A stretch of DNA of 64,000 nt from Aeromonas veronii bv. veronii (GTDB taxonomy: Bacteria > Pseudomonadota > Gammaproteobacteria > Enterobacterales > Aeromonadaceae). Both the position numbers and the translations under genes were made by a program. Shown here one piece after another: positions 36,440 through 47,597 of the stretch. The stretch lies in contig NZ_CDDK01000005.1 of the NCBI RefSeq assembly GCF_000820225.1, positions 1-64,000 of the forward strand. The letters run 5' to 3'. The notes beneath the pieces are model-generated. The model saw nothing but the letters and a program-made list of their open reading frames with translations. It searched no databases and was not told the origin of the DNA. Position 1 is the first letter of the stretch. Each line of letters opens with the position of its first letter.

Positions 36440-38368
36440 TCAATCACCAGCCGGTTCCAGCACCAGCCGCTGGGGCTCGGCAAACCAGGGTCCCTGCCCG
36501 GCATGCACCCCGAGGTGGCGCAGCATCTTCCACTCGTCGCCACTCTCCACCCCCACTGCCAGCACCCGGGTGCGGGTATTGGCGCAGCCACCGACCAGAC
36601 TACGTACCGCCATCTGGTTGACCTGACGGGCATGGATTTCCCGTACCAGGCTGGGGTGCAGCTTGAGGAAGTTGATCTCGAACTCCTTGATGTACTGGGT
36701 GCTCACCACATCCTGACCGGCATGATCGATGGCCAGCTGGCAGCCCAGCATCCGCAGGGAGCGCAGCGGCCGCTTGAGCGCCTCGAAGTGGCGGGTCACC
36801 TGAGATTCCGAGAGTTGCAGGATCAGCCGCTCGTTGGTGCTGCGCGGCAGCTGGAACAGGGCGAAGAAGAGCCAGCGCTGGAACTCGCGGTTGAGCAGGC
36901 TCTGGGCACTGAGGGTCAGACTGATGGGGCAGCTCTGCTCGGAGCGCTGGCGCAGCAGGGCGAGGGTCTGCTCCGCCACCAACCGATCCAGTTGCAGCAA
37001 CAAGCCCACCTTCTCCGCCATCGGCATGAAGATCCCCGCCTGCAAAGCCCGTCCCTGCTCGTCGTGCAGATAGGTGAGCAGCTCCTGCTGCAACACCACC
37101 TGCCCCCGATCCTGCTGGATCGGCTGGGTATAAAATTCGATGCCGTGCTCTTCGAGACGGCGGCTGATCAGGGTGCGCCAGCGTACCGTCCCCTTGCTGC
37201 TCTGCTCCTCATCCAGCTGCTTCTCGTAGAGGAACCAACCGTTGTGGCCTTGCAGCCGGGCACTCTTGAGGGCCAGCTCCGCCTCCTCCTGCACCTTGAG
37301 CAGGCTGTCTTCTGCCTGATAACAGACGGCGCCGAGATAAACCGCTGTCTCGGGGTTGACCTCCTGCGGCCAGTGCAGCCGTTGCAGGCTCTTGAGCAGC
37401 TGGTTGGCGCTATCCACCATCTCGCTCTCGGACATATTGGGCAGCAACACCGCAAAAACCTGACCGGCATAGCGGGCCTGCAGGGCACCGTTGTGTTTGC
37501 GCACGAAGGCACCTATGGTGGCGCTCGCCTCCATCATCAAATCGTGCCCCAACAACTCGAACTGATCGGCCTCCAGCTCCTCCAGACAGGCGAGATCGAT
37601 CAGCAGCACGCCGCCGCTCATCACGCTCGCCTCCATGATGGCGCTCTCCAGCCGGTTGTCGAAAAACAGCCGGTTGCCAATGCCGGTCATCTTGTCGACG
37701 AAAGCGTTGCTGCGAATGAAGTTGTCGAAGCGGCTGCGCTCCTTGCGGGCATCAGCCAGCTCGGCGAGCAGATGATCGAGGGCCTGACTGGCGGCCACCG
37801 GCCACTCTTCGGCGGGGTCATGGCTCAGTTTGGAGAGCTTGTCATCGAGGATCAGCTGGGCACGAATGCCCAGCAGCTCGGCCCCGCGCAACTGCTGGCG
37901 CAGCCAGCGGATGGAGTACCAGAGACCGAACACCACGATAAAGATCCCCAGCGAGATGCCGGACATTGCCTTGATGGAGTATTCCGCCTCCTTGAAGGGG
38001 CGCTCCAGTTTGAAGTTGGCCTGCATGCCGGCCTGATGGGGCAGCGGGTGGCTGTATGGTTGCAGCAGCTGTTCGTCGACCGGATTGCGCACATCGCGGA
38101 ACCAGTAGACCCGCTGGTTATTCTGGCGCACCTCCAGCTCTACCACATGGGCAGCCCGCAGCAGGGTGGGCAGCCAGTGACTCATATCTTCCATGTCGTG
38201 AGCAACATCGAGCTGCTTGTCGAGCACTTCGACCAGCGCATCGACCTTCTTTTGCTGCAACTCCATGCCCAGCTCGCGAAAGCTGAACACCCCGCCAATC
38301 AGCACGGTCGCCATGGCTGCGATCACGCAAAGGGTGATAAATGAGACAAGCTGTGTAGTGAGTTTCAT
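36440..38368 (-). CDS. mshH: CsrD-like protein MshH with degenerate GGDEF and EAL domains
   Basis: A 642-aa inner-membrane protein. Two membrane segments (about 6-26 and 140-160) flank a periplasmic region with a HAMP-like stretch after them. The GGDEF-like domain reads ARYAGQVFAVLLP where the active site should be. The EAL-like domain reads VLQQELLTYL in place of EALLR, and later motifs are also altered, so neither cyclase nor phosphodiesterase activity is expected. This is the layout of CsrD, which in E. coli directs CsrB and CsrC to RNase E decay. In Vibrio the gene is mshH, directly upstream of mshI. I start at ATG 38368 (MKLTTQLVSF), ten codons inside the open frame. Confidence 0.9.
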   Translation of the reverse strand: MKLTTQLVSFITLCVIAAMATVLIGGVFSFRELGMELQQKKVDALVEVLDKQLDVAHDMEDMSHWLPTLLRAAHVVELEVRQNNQRVYWFRDVRNPVDEQLLQPYSHPLPHQAGMQANFKLERPFKEAEYSIKAMSGISLGIFIVVFGLWYSIRWLRQQLRGAELLGIRAQLILDDKLSKLSHDPAEEWPVAASQALDHLLAELADARKERSRFDNFIRSNAFVDKMTGIGNRLFFDNRLESAIMEASVMSGGVLLIDLACLEELEADQFELLGHDLMMEASATIGAFVRKHNGALQARYAGQVFAVLLPNMSESEMVDSANQLLKSLQRLHWPQEVNPETAVYLGAVCYQAEDSLLKVQEEAELALKSARLQGHNGWFLYEKQLDEEQSSKGTVRWRTLISRRLEEHGIEFYTQPIQQDRGQVVLQQELLTYLHDEQGRALQAGIFMPMAEKVGLLLQLDRLVAEQTLALLRQRSEQSCPISLTLSAQSLLNREFQRWLFFALFQLPRSTNERLILQLSESQVTRHFEALKRPLRSLRMLGCQLAIDHAGQDVVSTQYIKEFEINFLKLHPSLVREIHARQVNQMAVRSLVGGCANTRTRVLAVGVESGDEWKMLRHLGVHAGQGPWFAEPQRLVLEPAGD

Positions 38369-38398
38369 GCGCCTTTCCGTATGCCCGGCATCATCCAT

Positions 38399-38872
38399 GT
38401 CGCCTCATGGTAGCAGCGGCGGAGTCACCATCACTATGGACGGGGATCCCGCTTCTGCAATTTAAGCGGGCAAGCATAACCCAAAGCAGAGGGAGAATAC
38501 CAAGGATGACGGGCTACAGACGCGGGAAAGGGCGGGATGACAGACAGAAAAATGGTCCCTCAAAGGGGACCAAAAGGAACACTCATATCAAAACTAACAC
38601 TCTGTGCTACTGACAAAAAACAGATACAGGAGTATTGAACACACGGTGAGTCAAACCGCAGGGCTACTCTAATGCAGTTCGGATAAGCTGAGCAATTGTC
38701 ATTTATGACAGGTCAGCGATTGAAGCTAGCCAAAGTTAATAATAAACACATTTAAAATCATGCAGTTAAAAAATCAATCAACAAGTGTGACAAGTCGGAC
38801 TCAAATTGATTGCACTAATGCTCTATGATGGCAAAGTCCATTTGTGTCTCATGAAACTGGCAGGTACTTCCT
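38399..38872. other. 474-bp non-coding gap between mshH and the EAL gene
   Basis: No convincing gene. It contains promoters for two divergent genes, an AT-rich stretch at about 38720-38790, and a GGTCCC-tcaaag-GGGACC hairpin near 38552-38572. On the minus strand the hairpin is followed by ATTTTT and could be a weak terminator. Confidence 0.5.
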
Positions 38873-40399
38873 TTGCGTAAATCACCCGTCTGGATCGCTC
38901 TGTTGCTGTTCGTCCTGCCTGTCGTGGGCAGCCAGTTTCTCGGCCTGTGGTTTGCCAAGCCGATGACCTTTCATCTGCTGAAAGAGAAGGTTGCCGAGCT
39001 CAGGGGGGCCATGGCAGAACGCCACCGGGAGCTGGATGCCTCCATCAACAACCAGCTGGCACGATTTGAGTTCAACTGTGGTGCCAAAGACATGGCGCTG
39101 CTGCGCGATCCGCGCTTCTACAGCACTCATATCCGCCTGCAGGGGTTAGAACTCGCCTCCGGCAACAGCTGCTCCAGCCTGGGGGTGGGGATCCCGCTGA
39201 TCAAGGAGCTCCAAGACAGCGGGCAGAAGTTCGGCAAACTGGGGGTCGCTGCCACCGTAGCTAAATACAATACTGAGCAGGAGCTAGTGGCCTATTACCG
39301 AACCGGCGGCAACCTCGCCTACTGGGTGCTGGATAACAGCTGGAGCCACGACCTGCTGCAACACCCTTGTAGCCACTGCTTCTATCTGGAGTTCAGCCGA
39401 CAGGATAACGATGCAAGCACAATCCACTTTCCCCGTGGCGACAAGGAGATCAAACAGGAAGAGAGCAATATCAGCCTGAGTTTCTTCGATCCCAATGAGC
39501 TCACCAAACAGACGGTCTGGGCAGGAAAAGCGCTGGAGCAATATGCCTATGACCAACTCAATCACTACGGTCTCTGGTTCGGTATCGCGCTCGGCGCCCT
39601 GTTAAGCGTCACATACTGGTTGCTGCGCAGCTATCGGCGCTCCCTCAAGGGACTGCTGCAAACAGGATTGATACGCAAAGAATTTATTCCCCTCTACCAG
39701 CCGATAGTGGATGCCCGTACCCACCAAGTGGTGGGATTCGAGGCGCTGCTGCGCTGGCAGCGGGGAAACGAGCTGATCCCCTCGGGCACCTTTATCGAAT
39801 ATGCAGAGGAGCAGGGACTGATCCTGCCGATGACCGAACAGTTGCTGGAGCAGGTGATCACCGACCTGCCGCAGCTGGCACCGGAGCAGTGGGTCAGCGT
39901 CAATCTGGTGGCGGCCCATATCGAGCAACCCCTGCTGCGCTCCTTGCTCGCTCACAGCCAAAACCCCTCACCCACCCGGCTCACCTTCGAGCTGACGGAG
40001 CGCAAGCCGATCCTCGACATCAAAGCGGCCACCGAGGAGATCACCCTGCTGCAACAGATGGGGTATCACTTCAAGCTGGATGATTTCGGTACCGGCTACG
40101 GCGGCTTTGCCTACCTGCAGAGCCTGGGGATCCGCCAGATCAAGATCGACAAGATGTTCGTCGATACCATAGGCACCAACGACCTCAAGCGCAGCGTACT
40201 GGATGCCATCATCATCTTCGGTCGGGAATCGGGTATGGAGATGATCGCCGAAGGAGTCGAGAGCCAGCTGCAGGTCGACTATCTGAGCCAGCACGGCGTC
40301 TATCTGATCCAGGGCTACTTCTTCGGCAAACCCATGCCGCTGAAGATTCTGACCCACTGGCAACGGGAGTGGCAGCTGCAACACCAGAAGGCCAGCTAA
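38873..40399 (+). CDS. CSS-motif EAL-domain c-di-GMP phosphodiesterase
   Basis: A 508-aa inner-membrane protein of the PdeB/PdeC type. TM1 is at about 6-26. The periplasmic CSS domain has C100-S101-S102 in SGNSCSSLG and other cysteines, which sense redox state in known members. TM2 is at about 230-250. The EAL domain has its catalytic motif at E290 (FEALLRW), NLVAAH, ELTERK, DDFGTGYGGFAYL and AEGVES, so it looks active. It would hydrolyse c-di-GMP to pGpG. The start codon is TTG (MRKSPVW), with no in-frame ATG upstream. It is divergent from mshH. Confidence 0.9.
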   Translation: MRKSPVWIALLLFVLPVVGSQFLGLWFAKPMTFHLLKEKVAELRGAMAERHRELDASINNQLARFEFNCGAKDMALLRDPRFYSTHIRLQGLELASGNSCSSLGVGIPLIKELQDSGQKFGKLGVAATVAKYNTEQELVAYYRTGGNLAYWVLDNSWSHDLLQHPCSHCFYLEFSRQDNDASTIHFPRGDKEIKQEESNISLSFFDPNELTKQTVWAGKALEQYAYDQLNHYGLWFGIALGALLSVTYWLLRSYRRSLKGLLQTGLIRKEFIPLYQPIVDARTHQVVGFEALLRWQRGNELIPSGTFIEYAEEQGLILPMTEQLLEQVITDLPQLAPEQWVSVNLVAAHIEQPLLRSLLAHSQNPSPTRLTFELTERKPILDIKAATEEITLLQQMGYHFKLDDFGTGYGGFAYLQSLGIRQIKIDKMFVDTIGTNDLKRSVLDAIIIFGRESGMEMIAEGVESQLQVDYLSQHGVYLIQGYFFGKPMPLKILTHWQREWQLQHQKAS

Positions 40400-40709
40400 C
40401 GCAGAGATGGCAGGATTTGGCCGTGAAACGGTTTGGCCAGCGGCTCGACATCATCAGGTTGATGCTGGCGGTAGCGCCGTAACCCAGCCCGGCCATCAGG
40501 CGGGTAAATCCCCCTGCAGACCTGGGCCCGGCTCCATGGTGAAATCGAACCACCTCCTGCCACCCCTTATTTACATTCAGCAACAAAATGATCTGCCCTG
40601 ACGGGGATAACAACCTTTATCATAAGGAGCCGGTTATTGCGCAACCGATAACCGTGCAGCCTGTTTACGTCATCCGGTCGTCCAGACCCCCAATAGAGAA
40701 CCATTGCCT
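40400..40709. other. Non-coding gap upstream of chaA
   Basis: About 310 bp with no gene I can support. Just before chaA, CGGTTAT (40631-40637) and ATAACCG (40648-40654) form a 7-bp inverted repeat with a 10-base loop in the probable 5' leader. Confidence 0.4.
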
Positions 40710-41807
40710 ATGAAGACAGTTATCCGGCAAGAGATTGCCCTGCCCGTTGGCCTGCTGACCCTGCTCTTTTTCAAGACCCTGGGCAGTGACCTGCTGACAG
40801 AGACAACTCCGCTCGGGATCTATCTTCCGGTTTCGGCGGCACTACTGGCCATCGTCACCTGGGCCATCTTCTCGGTCGTGCGCCACTCCGATGCCCTCGC
40901 CATCAAGCTGGGCGAGCCCTTCGGCACCCTGATCCTCACCCTCTCGGTCATCTCGCTAGAGGTGGTGATGATCTCCTCGGTGATGCTGACCGGCGAGCCC
41001 AACCCCACCATGGCCCGCGATACCATGTTTGCGGTAGTGATGCTGGTGAGTACCGGTCTGGTGGGCTTCACCCTGCTGTTTGGCGGCTGGCGCTACCACA
41101 CCCAGAGCTTCAATCTGGACGGAGTGAAATCCTATCTGGTGGCCATCATCCCGCTGGCCCTGCTCTGTCTGGTGCTGCCCAACTTCACCGAGGGCGGTGC
41201 AATCGGCAGTATGTCGCGCGCCATGTCGTGGATGTTGATCATCATCTCGATCCTGCTCTACGGGGTCTTTCTGCTGATCCAGACCCGCAGCCACAGCCAC
41301 TTCTTCGTCGACAGCGATCACGAGGATTATGAGGAGCACCACGGCCCGCTGCAGAGCAACGTCTATCACACCATCCTGCTGCTCGCCTACCTGCTGGTGG
41401 TGATCCTGCTGGCCAAGACCCTGGCCATCCCCATCAACTACGGGGTGCATGTGATGGAAGCACCCGCCGCACTGGGCGGATTTATCGTGGCCTGCATCGT
41501 GCTGGCCCCCGAAGCAGTCGGCGCCATCAAGGCCGCCTTCAACAACCAGCTTCAGCGGGCAATGAACCTCTACTTCGGCTCTGTGTTGGCCACCATCGCC
41601 CTCACCGTGCCTGCCGTGCTCTTTATCGGCTCCATGCTGGATCAGGAGGTGCGCCTCGGCCTTTCCCCCGCCGATATGGTGCTGCTGGTCACGACCCTGA
41701 TGGTCTGTAAAGTAACCTTCAGCAGCGGCCGCACCAATGTGCTCCATGGTGCGACCCATCTGGTGTTGTTCGTGGTCTATCTGTTCCTGATGTTCGAACA
41801 CGAATAA
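40710..41807 (+). CDS. chaA: Sodium-potassium/proton antiporter ChaA (CaCA family)
   Basis: A 365-aa inner-membrane protein with about 11 membrane segments. ChaA exchanges Ca2+, Na+ or K+ for H+ and helps at alkaline pH or high salt. The two inverted CaCA alpha-repeats are clear: EPFGTLILTLSVISLEVVMI and LGGFIVACIVLAPEAVGAIK, each with a functional Glu. The central cytoplasmic loop is acidic and His-rich (HSHFFVDSDHEDYEEHHG). Length matches E. coli ChaA (366 aa). It starts at ATG 40710 and is monocistronic. Confidence 0.95.
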   Translation: MKTVIRQEIALPVGLLTLLFFKTLGSDLLTETTPLGIYLPVSAALLAIVTWAIFSVVRHSDALAIKLGEPFGTLILTLSVISLEVVMISSVMLTGEPNPTMARDTMFAVVMLVSTGLVGFTLLFGGWRYHTQSFNLDGVKSYLVAIIPLALLCLVLPNFTEGGAIGSMSRAMSWMLIIISILLYGVFLLIQTRSHSHFFVDSDHEDYEEHHGPLQSNVYHTILLLAYLLVVILLAKTLAIPINYGVHVMEAPAALGGFIVACIVLAPEAVGAIKAAFNNQLQRAMNLYFGSVLATIALTVPAVLFIGSMLDQEVRLGLSPADMVLLVTTLMVCKVTFSSGRTNVLHGATHLVLFVVYLFLMFEHE

Positions 41808-41833
41808 CCGCGTTCAACCAACGTCAGACACGC

Positions 41834-41860
41834 AAAGACCGCCCGATTGGGCGGTCTTTT
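41834..41860 (+). terminator. Rho-independent terminator of chaA
   Basis: AAAGACCGCCC-gatt-GGGCGGTCTTTT, a hairpin 26 bases after the chaA stop. Confidence 0.85.
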
Positions 41861-41900
41861 GTTATCTGCTCCCGGCTCTCACCGGCGCCTGTGAAGCTGC

Positions 41901-41943
41901 TTCCCCCTCATCCCCAACCCTTCTCCCGCCAGGGGAGAAGGGT
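41901..41943. repeat. Intergenic palindromic repeat 10 bp from the hutH stop
   Basis: A C-rich lead (CCCCCTCATCCCCAACC) runs into CCCTTCTCCC (41918-41927) and GGGAGAAGGG (41933-41942), a 10-bp inverted repeat with a 5-base loop. Very similar CCCTC-rich palindromes occur between genes in many proteobacteria. It may act as the hutH terminator. Confidence 0.5.
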
Positions 41944-41952
41944 GATCAAGGC

Positions 41953-43485
41953 TTACAGGCTGGGCAGCACCCCGGCCGGGATCAGGTCGTTGTAGCTGGC
42001 GCGGCCCAGCAGCGCGGCGGCGGCTTCGATATCCGGCGCGAAGTACCTGTCCTTGTCGTAGAAGCTCACCTCTGCCCGCAGACGTCCCTTGGCCAGCTCG
42101 ATCAGCTCGCTACTGCGCAGCGGCGCGCGGAAATCCAGCCCCTGTGCCGCCGCCAGCAGCTCCACCGCCAGAATGCCGCGGGTGTTCTCCGCCATGTCTG
42201 CCAGCCGACGACCGGCGAAGGTGGCCATGGATACGTGATCTTCCTGGTTGGCGGAAGTGGGCAGGCTGTCTACCGAGGCCGGATGAGCCAGGCTCTTGTT
42301 CTCGGAGGCCAGCGCCGCCGAGGTGACCTGGGCGATCATAAAGCCCGAGTTGACACCGCCGTTGTTGACCAGGAAGGCGGGCAGGCCCGACATGCGGGAA
42401 TCGATCAACAGCGCCATCCGCCGCTCGGAGAGGGAACCTATCTCGGCGATGGCCAGCGCCAGATTGTCGGCAGCGAAGGCCACCGGCTCGGCATGGAAGT
42501 TGCCACCTGAGAGGATCTCCTCGTCATCGGCAAACACCAGCGGGTTGTCGGAGACCGCGTTGGCCTCGCACACCAGCACCTCGGCGGCGTGGCGGATCTG
42601 GGCCAGACAAGCCCCCATCACCTGCGGCTGGCAGCGCAATGAGTAGGGATCCTGCACCTTCTCGCAGTTGTGATGGGACATGCCGATCTCGCTGCCATCT
42701 ACCAGCAGGTGGCGATAGCAGGCAGCCGCGTCGATCTGGCCACGCTGACCGCGCACCGCGTGGATGCGGGCATCGAACGGCCGACGACTGCCAAGGGCGG
42801 CCTCCACACTCATGGCGCCTATGGTGATGGCACCGGCGTAGAGATCCTCGGCATGGAACAACCCTTCCAGCGCAAAGGCGGTGCTCGCCTGGGTGCCGTT
42901 GAGCAGCGCCAATCCTTCTTTGGGTGCCAGTGCGATGGGTTCGAGGCCTGCAATTTTCAGCGCAGTAGCGGCGTCGATCAGCTCGCCCTTGTGGCGAGCC
43001 TTGCCTTCACCGATCAGCAAGCAGCTCATATGGGCCAGCGGCGCCAGATCGCCGGAGGCACCGACGGATCCCTTCTTCGGTACCACCGGATAGACTTCAG
43101 CGTTGATGAGGGTCATCAAGGCCTCCAGCACCGTCAGCCGGATGCCGGAGAAGCCGCGCGCCAGCGAGTTGAGCTTGAGCACCATCATCAGCCGCACGGT
43201 AGCGTCATCCATGTACTCGCCAATCCCTGCCGCGTGGGAAAGCACGATGGAGCGCTGAAGCTCGTCCAGCTGCTCCACCGGAATGCGGGTGTTGGCCAAC
43301 AGGCCAAAGCCGGTGTTGATGCCATACACCACCCGGTTCTGCTCGATCACCTTGGTAACCACAGCAGCTGAGGCGTGGATCCCCGGCAGCGCGGCCGGAT
43401 CCAGTGAAACATGTACCGGCTCGCGGCTGACGCGGCGCAGGGTGGCAAGATCCAGCTCGCCCGGAGTAATAGTCAATTCAAACAT
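41953..43485 (-). CDS. hutH: Histidine ammonia-lyase HutH
   Basis: A 510-aa cytoplasmic enzyme that converts L-histidine to urocanate and ammonia, the first step of histidine use. The Ala143-Ser144-Gly145 triad in [16 protein letters not shown] forms the MIO cofactor. The start [16 protein letters not shown] at 43485 lies 4 bases past the hutU stop, so the two are co-translated. It is the last gene of the hutIGUH operon. Confidence 0.97.
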   Translation of the reverse strand: MFELTITPGELDLATLRRVSREPVHVSLDPAALPGIHASAAVVTKVIEQNRVVYGINTGFGLLANTRIPVEQLDELQRSIVLSHAAGIGEYMDDATVRLMMVLKLNSLARGFSGIRLTVLEALMTLINAEVYPVVPKKGSVGASGDLAPLAHMSCLLIGEGKARHKGELIDAATALKIAGLEPIALAPKEGLALLNGTQASTAFALEGLFHAEDLYAGAITIGAMSVEAALGSRRPFDARIHAVRGQRGQIDAAACYRHLLVDGSEIGMSHHNCEKVQDPYSLRCQPQVMGACLAQIRHAAEVLVCEANAVSDNPLVFADDEEILSGGNFHAEPVAFAADNLALAIAEIGSLSERRMALLIDSRMSGLPAFLVNNGGVNSGFMIAQVTSAALASENKSLAHPASVDSLPTSANQEDHVSMATFAGRRLADMAENTRGILAVELLAAAQGLDFRAPLRSSELIELAKGRLRAEVSFYDKDRYFAPDIEAAAALLGRASYNDLIPAGVLPSL

Positions 43486-43489
43486 GGTG

Positions 43490-45199
<1,710 letters not shown>

Positions 45200-45252
45200 A
45201 CACACTCCTTGTTGTATCAATAGGGTGCCTTCGGCGATATGCGGCCAAAGGG

Positions 45253-46215
45253 TTAACGGGTCAACAGATGAACCAGCCGCGCGGCCACGCGGGCGCTGCG
45301 GTTATCCTGATCCAGCGTCGGGTTGTACTCGGCCAGATCGGCGAGCCTGAGCTTGCCGCTGGCCCGGATATGGGCAATGAGCGGTTCGATCACCGCCAGC
45401 TCCACGCCACGGGCGGCGGGGGCGCTCACTCCCGGCATCACGGCCGCCGGCAGCACATCGAGATCGATGGTCAGATAGAGGTGATCGCAGTGGGCGATAA
45501 AGGCATCCAGCCCGCTTAGCAAGGTGGGCAGAGCACGCTCGCTCATGGCTTCATCTTTCACATACCAGACCCCCAACTCGTCGGCCCGTTCAAACAGCGC
45601 CTGGGTATTGGCGGTCTCGGCCACCCCGAGGCAGGCGTAGCGAAACGGTGTGCCCTGAGCGGCGCACTGCTCGGCGATCTGGAAGAAGGGGGTGCCGGAG
45701 CTGGCCTGCTCCTGCTTCATGCGCAGGTCAAAGTGAGCATCGAGGTTGATAATGCCGACCTTGCCACTGCCACCCAGATGACGGTTAAGGCCGCTCCAAC
45801 TGCCAAAAGCCACCTCGTGACCGCCCCCCAGCACTAGCGGGAAGTGGCCCAAATCGAGCGCAGCGGCGACCCGCTCGGCCAGATGGCCGTGGGCGGCGTC
45901 GAGATTGCCATCGGTACAGCTCACATCCCCACCATCGTAGACGGGGCGACTCAGATGCCAGGCGGTGTTGGCCAGCAGCTTGCGCACCGCTTGCGGCGCA
46001 CCGGCGGCACCGACACGCCCCTTGTTGCGGCGTACCCCTTCATCGCAGGCAAAACCGAGCAGTACCACACCGGCAGCCTCTTGTGCCCCGGCGGCCCAGG
46101 GCTGCACCTCTTGCCAAGGCAGAACTTTGTCATGCCAGCGCAGGGCCAGTTCGCCATCTTCCGGATCCTGCCGCCCTTGCCAGAGCGACATATCGACCGG
46201 GTTGAACTTATCCAT
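45253..46215 (-). CDS. hutG: Formimidoylglutamase HutG
   Basis: A 320-aa arginase/agmatinase-family Mn enzyme that splits N-formimidoyl-glutamate into glutamate and formamide. Metal-site motifs are [17 protein letters not shown] and [10 protein letters not shown]. The presence of this enzyme shows the direct HutG route, not the deiminase (HutF) route. The start at 46215 ([12 protein letters not shown]) overlaps hutI by 8 bases. Confidence 0.95.
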   Translation of the reverse strand: MDKFNPVDMSLWQGRQDPEDGELALRWHDKVLPWQEVQPWAAGAQEAAGVVLLGFACDEGVRRNKGRVGAAGAPQAVRKLLANTAWHLSRPVYDGGDVSCTDGNLDAAHGHLAERVAAALDLGHFPLVLGGGHEVAFGSWSGLNRHLGGSGKVGIINLDAHFDLRMKQEQASSGTPFFQIAEQCAAQGTPFRYACLGVAETANTQALFERADELGVWYVKDEAMSERALPTLLSGLDAFIAHCDHLYLTIDLDVLPAAVMPGVSAPAARGVELAVIEPLIAHIRASGKLRLADLAEYNPTLDQDNRSARVAARLVHLLTR

Positions 46216-47443
46216 GAAGGGTCTCCTCGCCGTTGAAGATGCGACCTGCCAGCTGATCGACGCCAACCATGTAGCTCAGCTCGGCCGGATGGGCGCAGTG
46301 CCAGATCAGGAAATCGGCCGCCATCCCCACCCTGAGCTGGCCAAGGCGATCCTGCTCGCCGAGCGCTTTGGCGGCGTGGCGGGTCACCCCGACCATGGCC
46401 TCCAACGGGGTCAGGCCAAACAGGGTGCAGGCCATGTTCATCGCCATCCGTAGCGAGACGATGGGGGCCGTACCCGGGTTGATATCGGAGGAGACCGCCA
46501 TCGCCACCCCCGCCTTGCGCAGGGCGGCAACTGGCGGCAGCTTGGTCTCTTTGAGGAAGTAGAAGGCGGTGGGCAGCAGGGTGGCGACCACGCCACGGTG
46601 GGCCAGCGCCAGGATCCCCTGCGGATCCAGATACTCCAGATGATCCACCGAGAGGGCGCCGAAGTTGGCGGCCAGCGTGCTGCCACCGAGATTGGAGAGC
46701 TGATCCATATGCCCCTTCACCGGTAGGCCGTACTGATCCGCCGCCAGATAGACCTGCTCGGTCTGGGCCAGCGAGAAGCCGATATGCTCGCAGAAGACAT
46801 CCACCGCATCGGCCAAGCCCGCCTCGGCTACGGCCGGAATGATCTCTTGGCAGATGGTCTCGACCCAGCTGTCGGGATCGTCGCGATACTCCGGCGGCAC
46901 CGCATGGGCCGCCAGCAGAGTGGTTTTGACCCGGATCGGCAACGCCTCTCCCAGTCGGCGGGCCACCCGCAGCATCTTGAGTTCGTCATCCAGCGTCAGG
47001 CCGTAGCCGGACTTGATCTCCACCGTGGTGACCCCTTCGCGGATCAGGGATGTCACCCTCGGCAACGCCAGCTCGAACAGTTGCTCTTCGCTGGCGGCAC
47101 GGGTGGCACGCACCGTGCTGATGATGCCACCGCCCCGACGGGCGATCTCGGCATAGGGCACTCCCTGCTGGCGCAGCTCGAACTCCTCGGCACGGCTACC
47201 GGCGAAGACCAGATGGGTGTGACAATCGATAAGGCCGGGGGTGACCAGCTTGCCCTGCATATCCTGCCAGTGAGCAGGATGGAGTCCCTTAAGCTCGGCC
47301 ATCGGCACCAGCGCGTGGATCTTGCCATCCTGCACGCCGATGGCGTGGAGCGGCAGCAGGCTGTAGTCGGCCAGCTCATCATTCAGGGTAGCGGGCGTCA
47401 CGTTGAGCCAGACCCGCTCGCAGTTCAACAGTTCCTTGTTCAT
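46208..47443 (-). CDS. hutI: Imidazolonepropionase HutI
   Basis: A 411-aa amidohydrolase that opens imidazolone-5-propionate to formimidoyl-glutamate. The metal-binding motif DCHTHLVFAG is at about 74-83, followed by the KSGYGL segment and further metal ligands. First gene of hutIGUH. GAGG lies 6 bases before ATG, and a 12-bp palindrome of HutC type sits just upstream of that. Confidence 0.96.
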   Translation of the reverse strand: MNKELLNCERVWLNVTPATLNDELADYSLLPLHAIGVQDGKIHALVPMAELKGLHPAHWQDMQGKLVTPGLIDCHTHLVFAGSRAEEFELRQQGVPYAEIARRGGGIISTVRATRAASEEQLFELALPRVTSLIREGVTTVEIKSGYGLTLDDELKMLRVARRLGEALPIRVKTTLLAAHAVPPEYRDDPDSWVETICQEIIPAVAEAGLADAVDVFCEHIGFSLAQTEQVYLAADQYGLPVKGHMDQLSNLGGSTLAANFGALSVDHLEYLDPQGILALAHRGVVATLLPTAFYFLKETKLPPVAALRKAGVAMAVSSDINPGTAPIVSLRMAMNMACTLFGLTPLEAMVGVTRHAAKALGEQDRLGQLRVGMAADFLIWHCAHPAELSYMVGVDQLAGRIFNGEETLHG

Positions 47444-47454
47444 AGCGACCTCAA

Positions 47455-47466
47455 ATGTATATACAT
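47455..47466. promoter_or_regulatory. Probable HutC operator upstream of hutI
   Basis: The perfect palindrome ATGTATATACAT ends 12 bases before the hutI start codon. Known HutC sites contain TGTATA/TATACA half-sites. A repressor bound here would block both transcription and access to the ribosome binding site. Confidence 0.75.
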
Positions 47467-47546
47467 ATTCTTATAGTCGATCTCTATGACGAAAGGAAGA
47501 GCGAAATTCACATCCTGATAACAGCATCAAACTTAGAGTTTAAGCA

Positions 47547-47574
47547 CAAAAAAGCCCACCAGGAGGTGGGCTTT
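47547..47574 (-). terminator. Rho-independent terminator of hutC
   Basis: On the minus strand, AAAGCCCACC and GGTGGGCTTT form a hairpin followed by a T run, 24 bases past the hutC stop. It separates hutC from hutI. Confidence 0.85.
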
Positions 47575-47597
47575 GCAAAATCGAGTTGTATAGACAT

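Noticed and set aside
36440..38368. MshH as an active diguanylate cyclase or phosphodiesterase
   Set aside because: The GGDEF site reads AGQVF and the EAL site QELL; the residues needed for catalysis are missing.
40212..40613. 133-codon minus-strand frame overlapping the end of the EAL gene and the chaA leader
   Set aside because: Half of it is antisense to the EAL gene, it has no recognisable domain and no clear ribosome binding site.
40400..40709. Metal-sensing riboswitch ahead of chaA
   Set aside because: Only one simple inverted repeat is visible; no conserved riboswitch core could be identified by eye.
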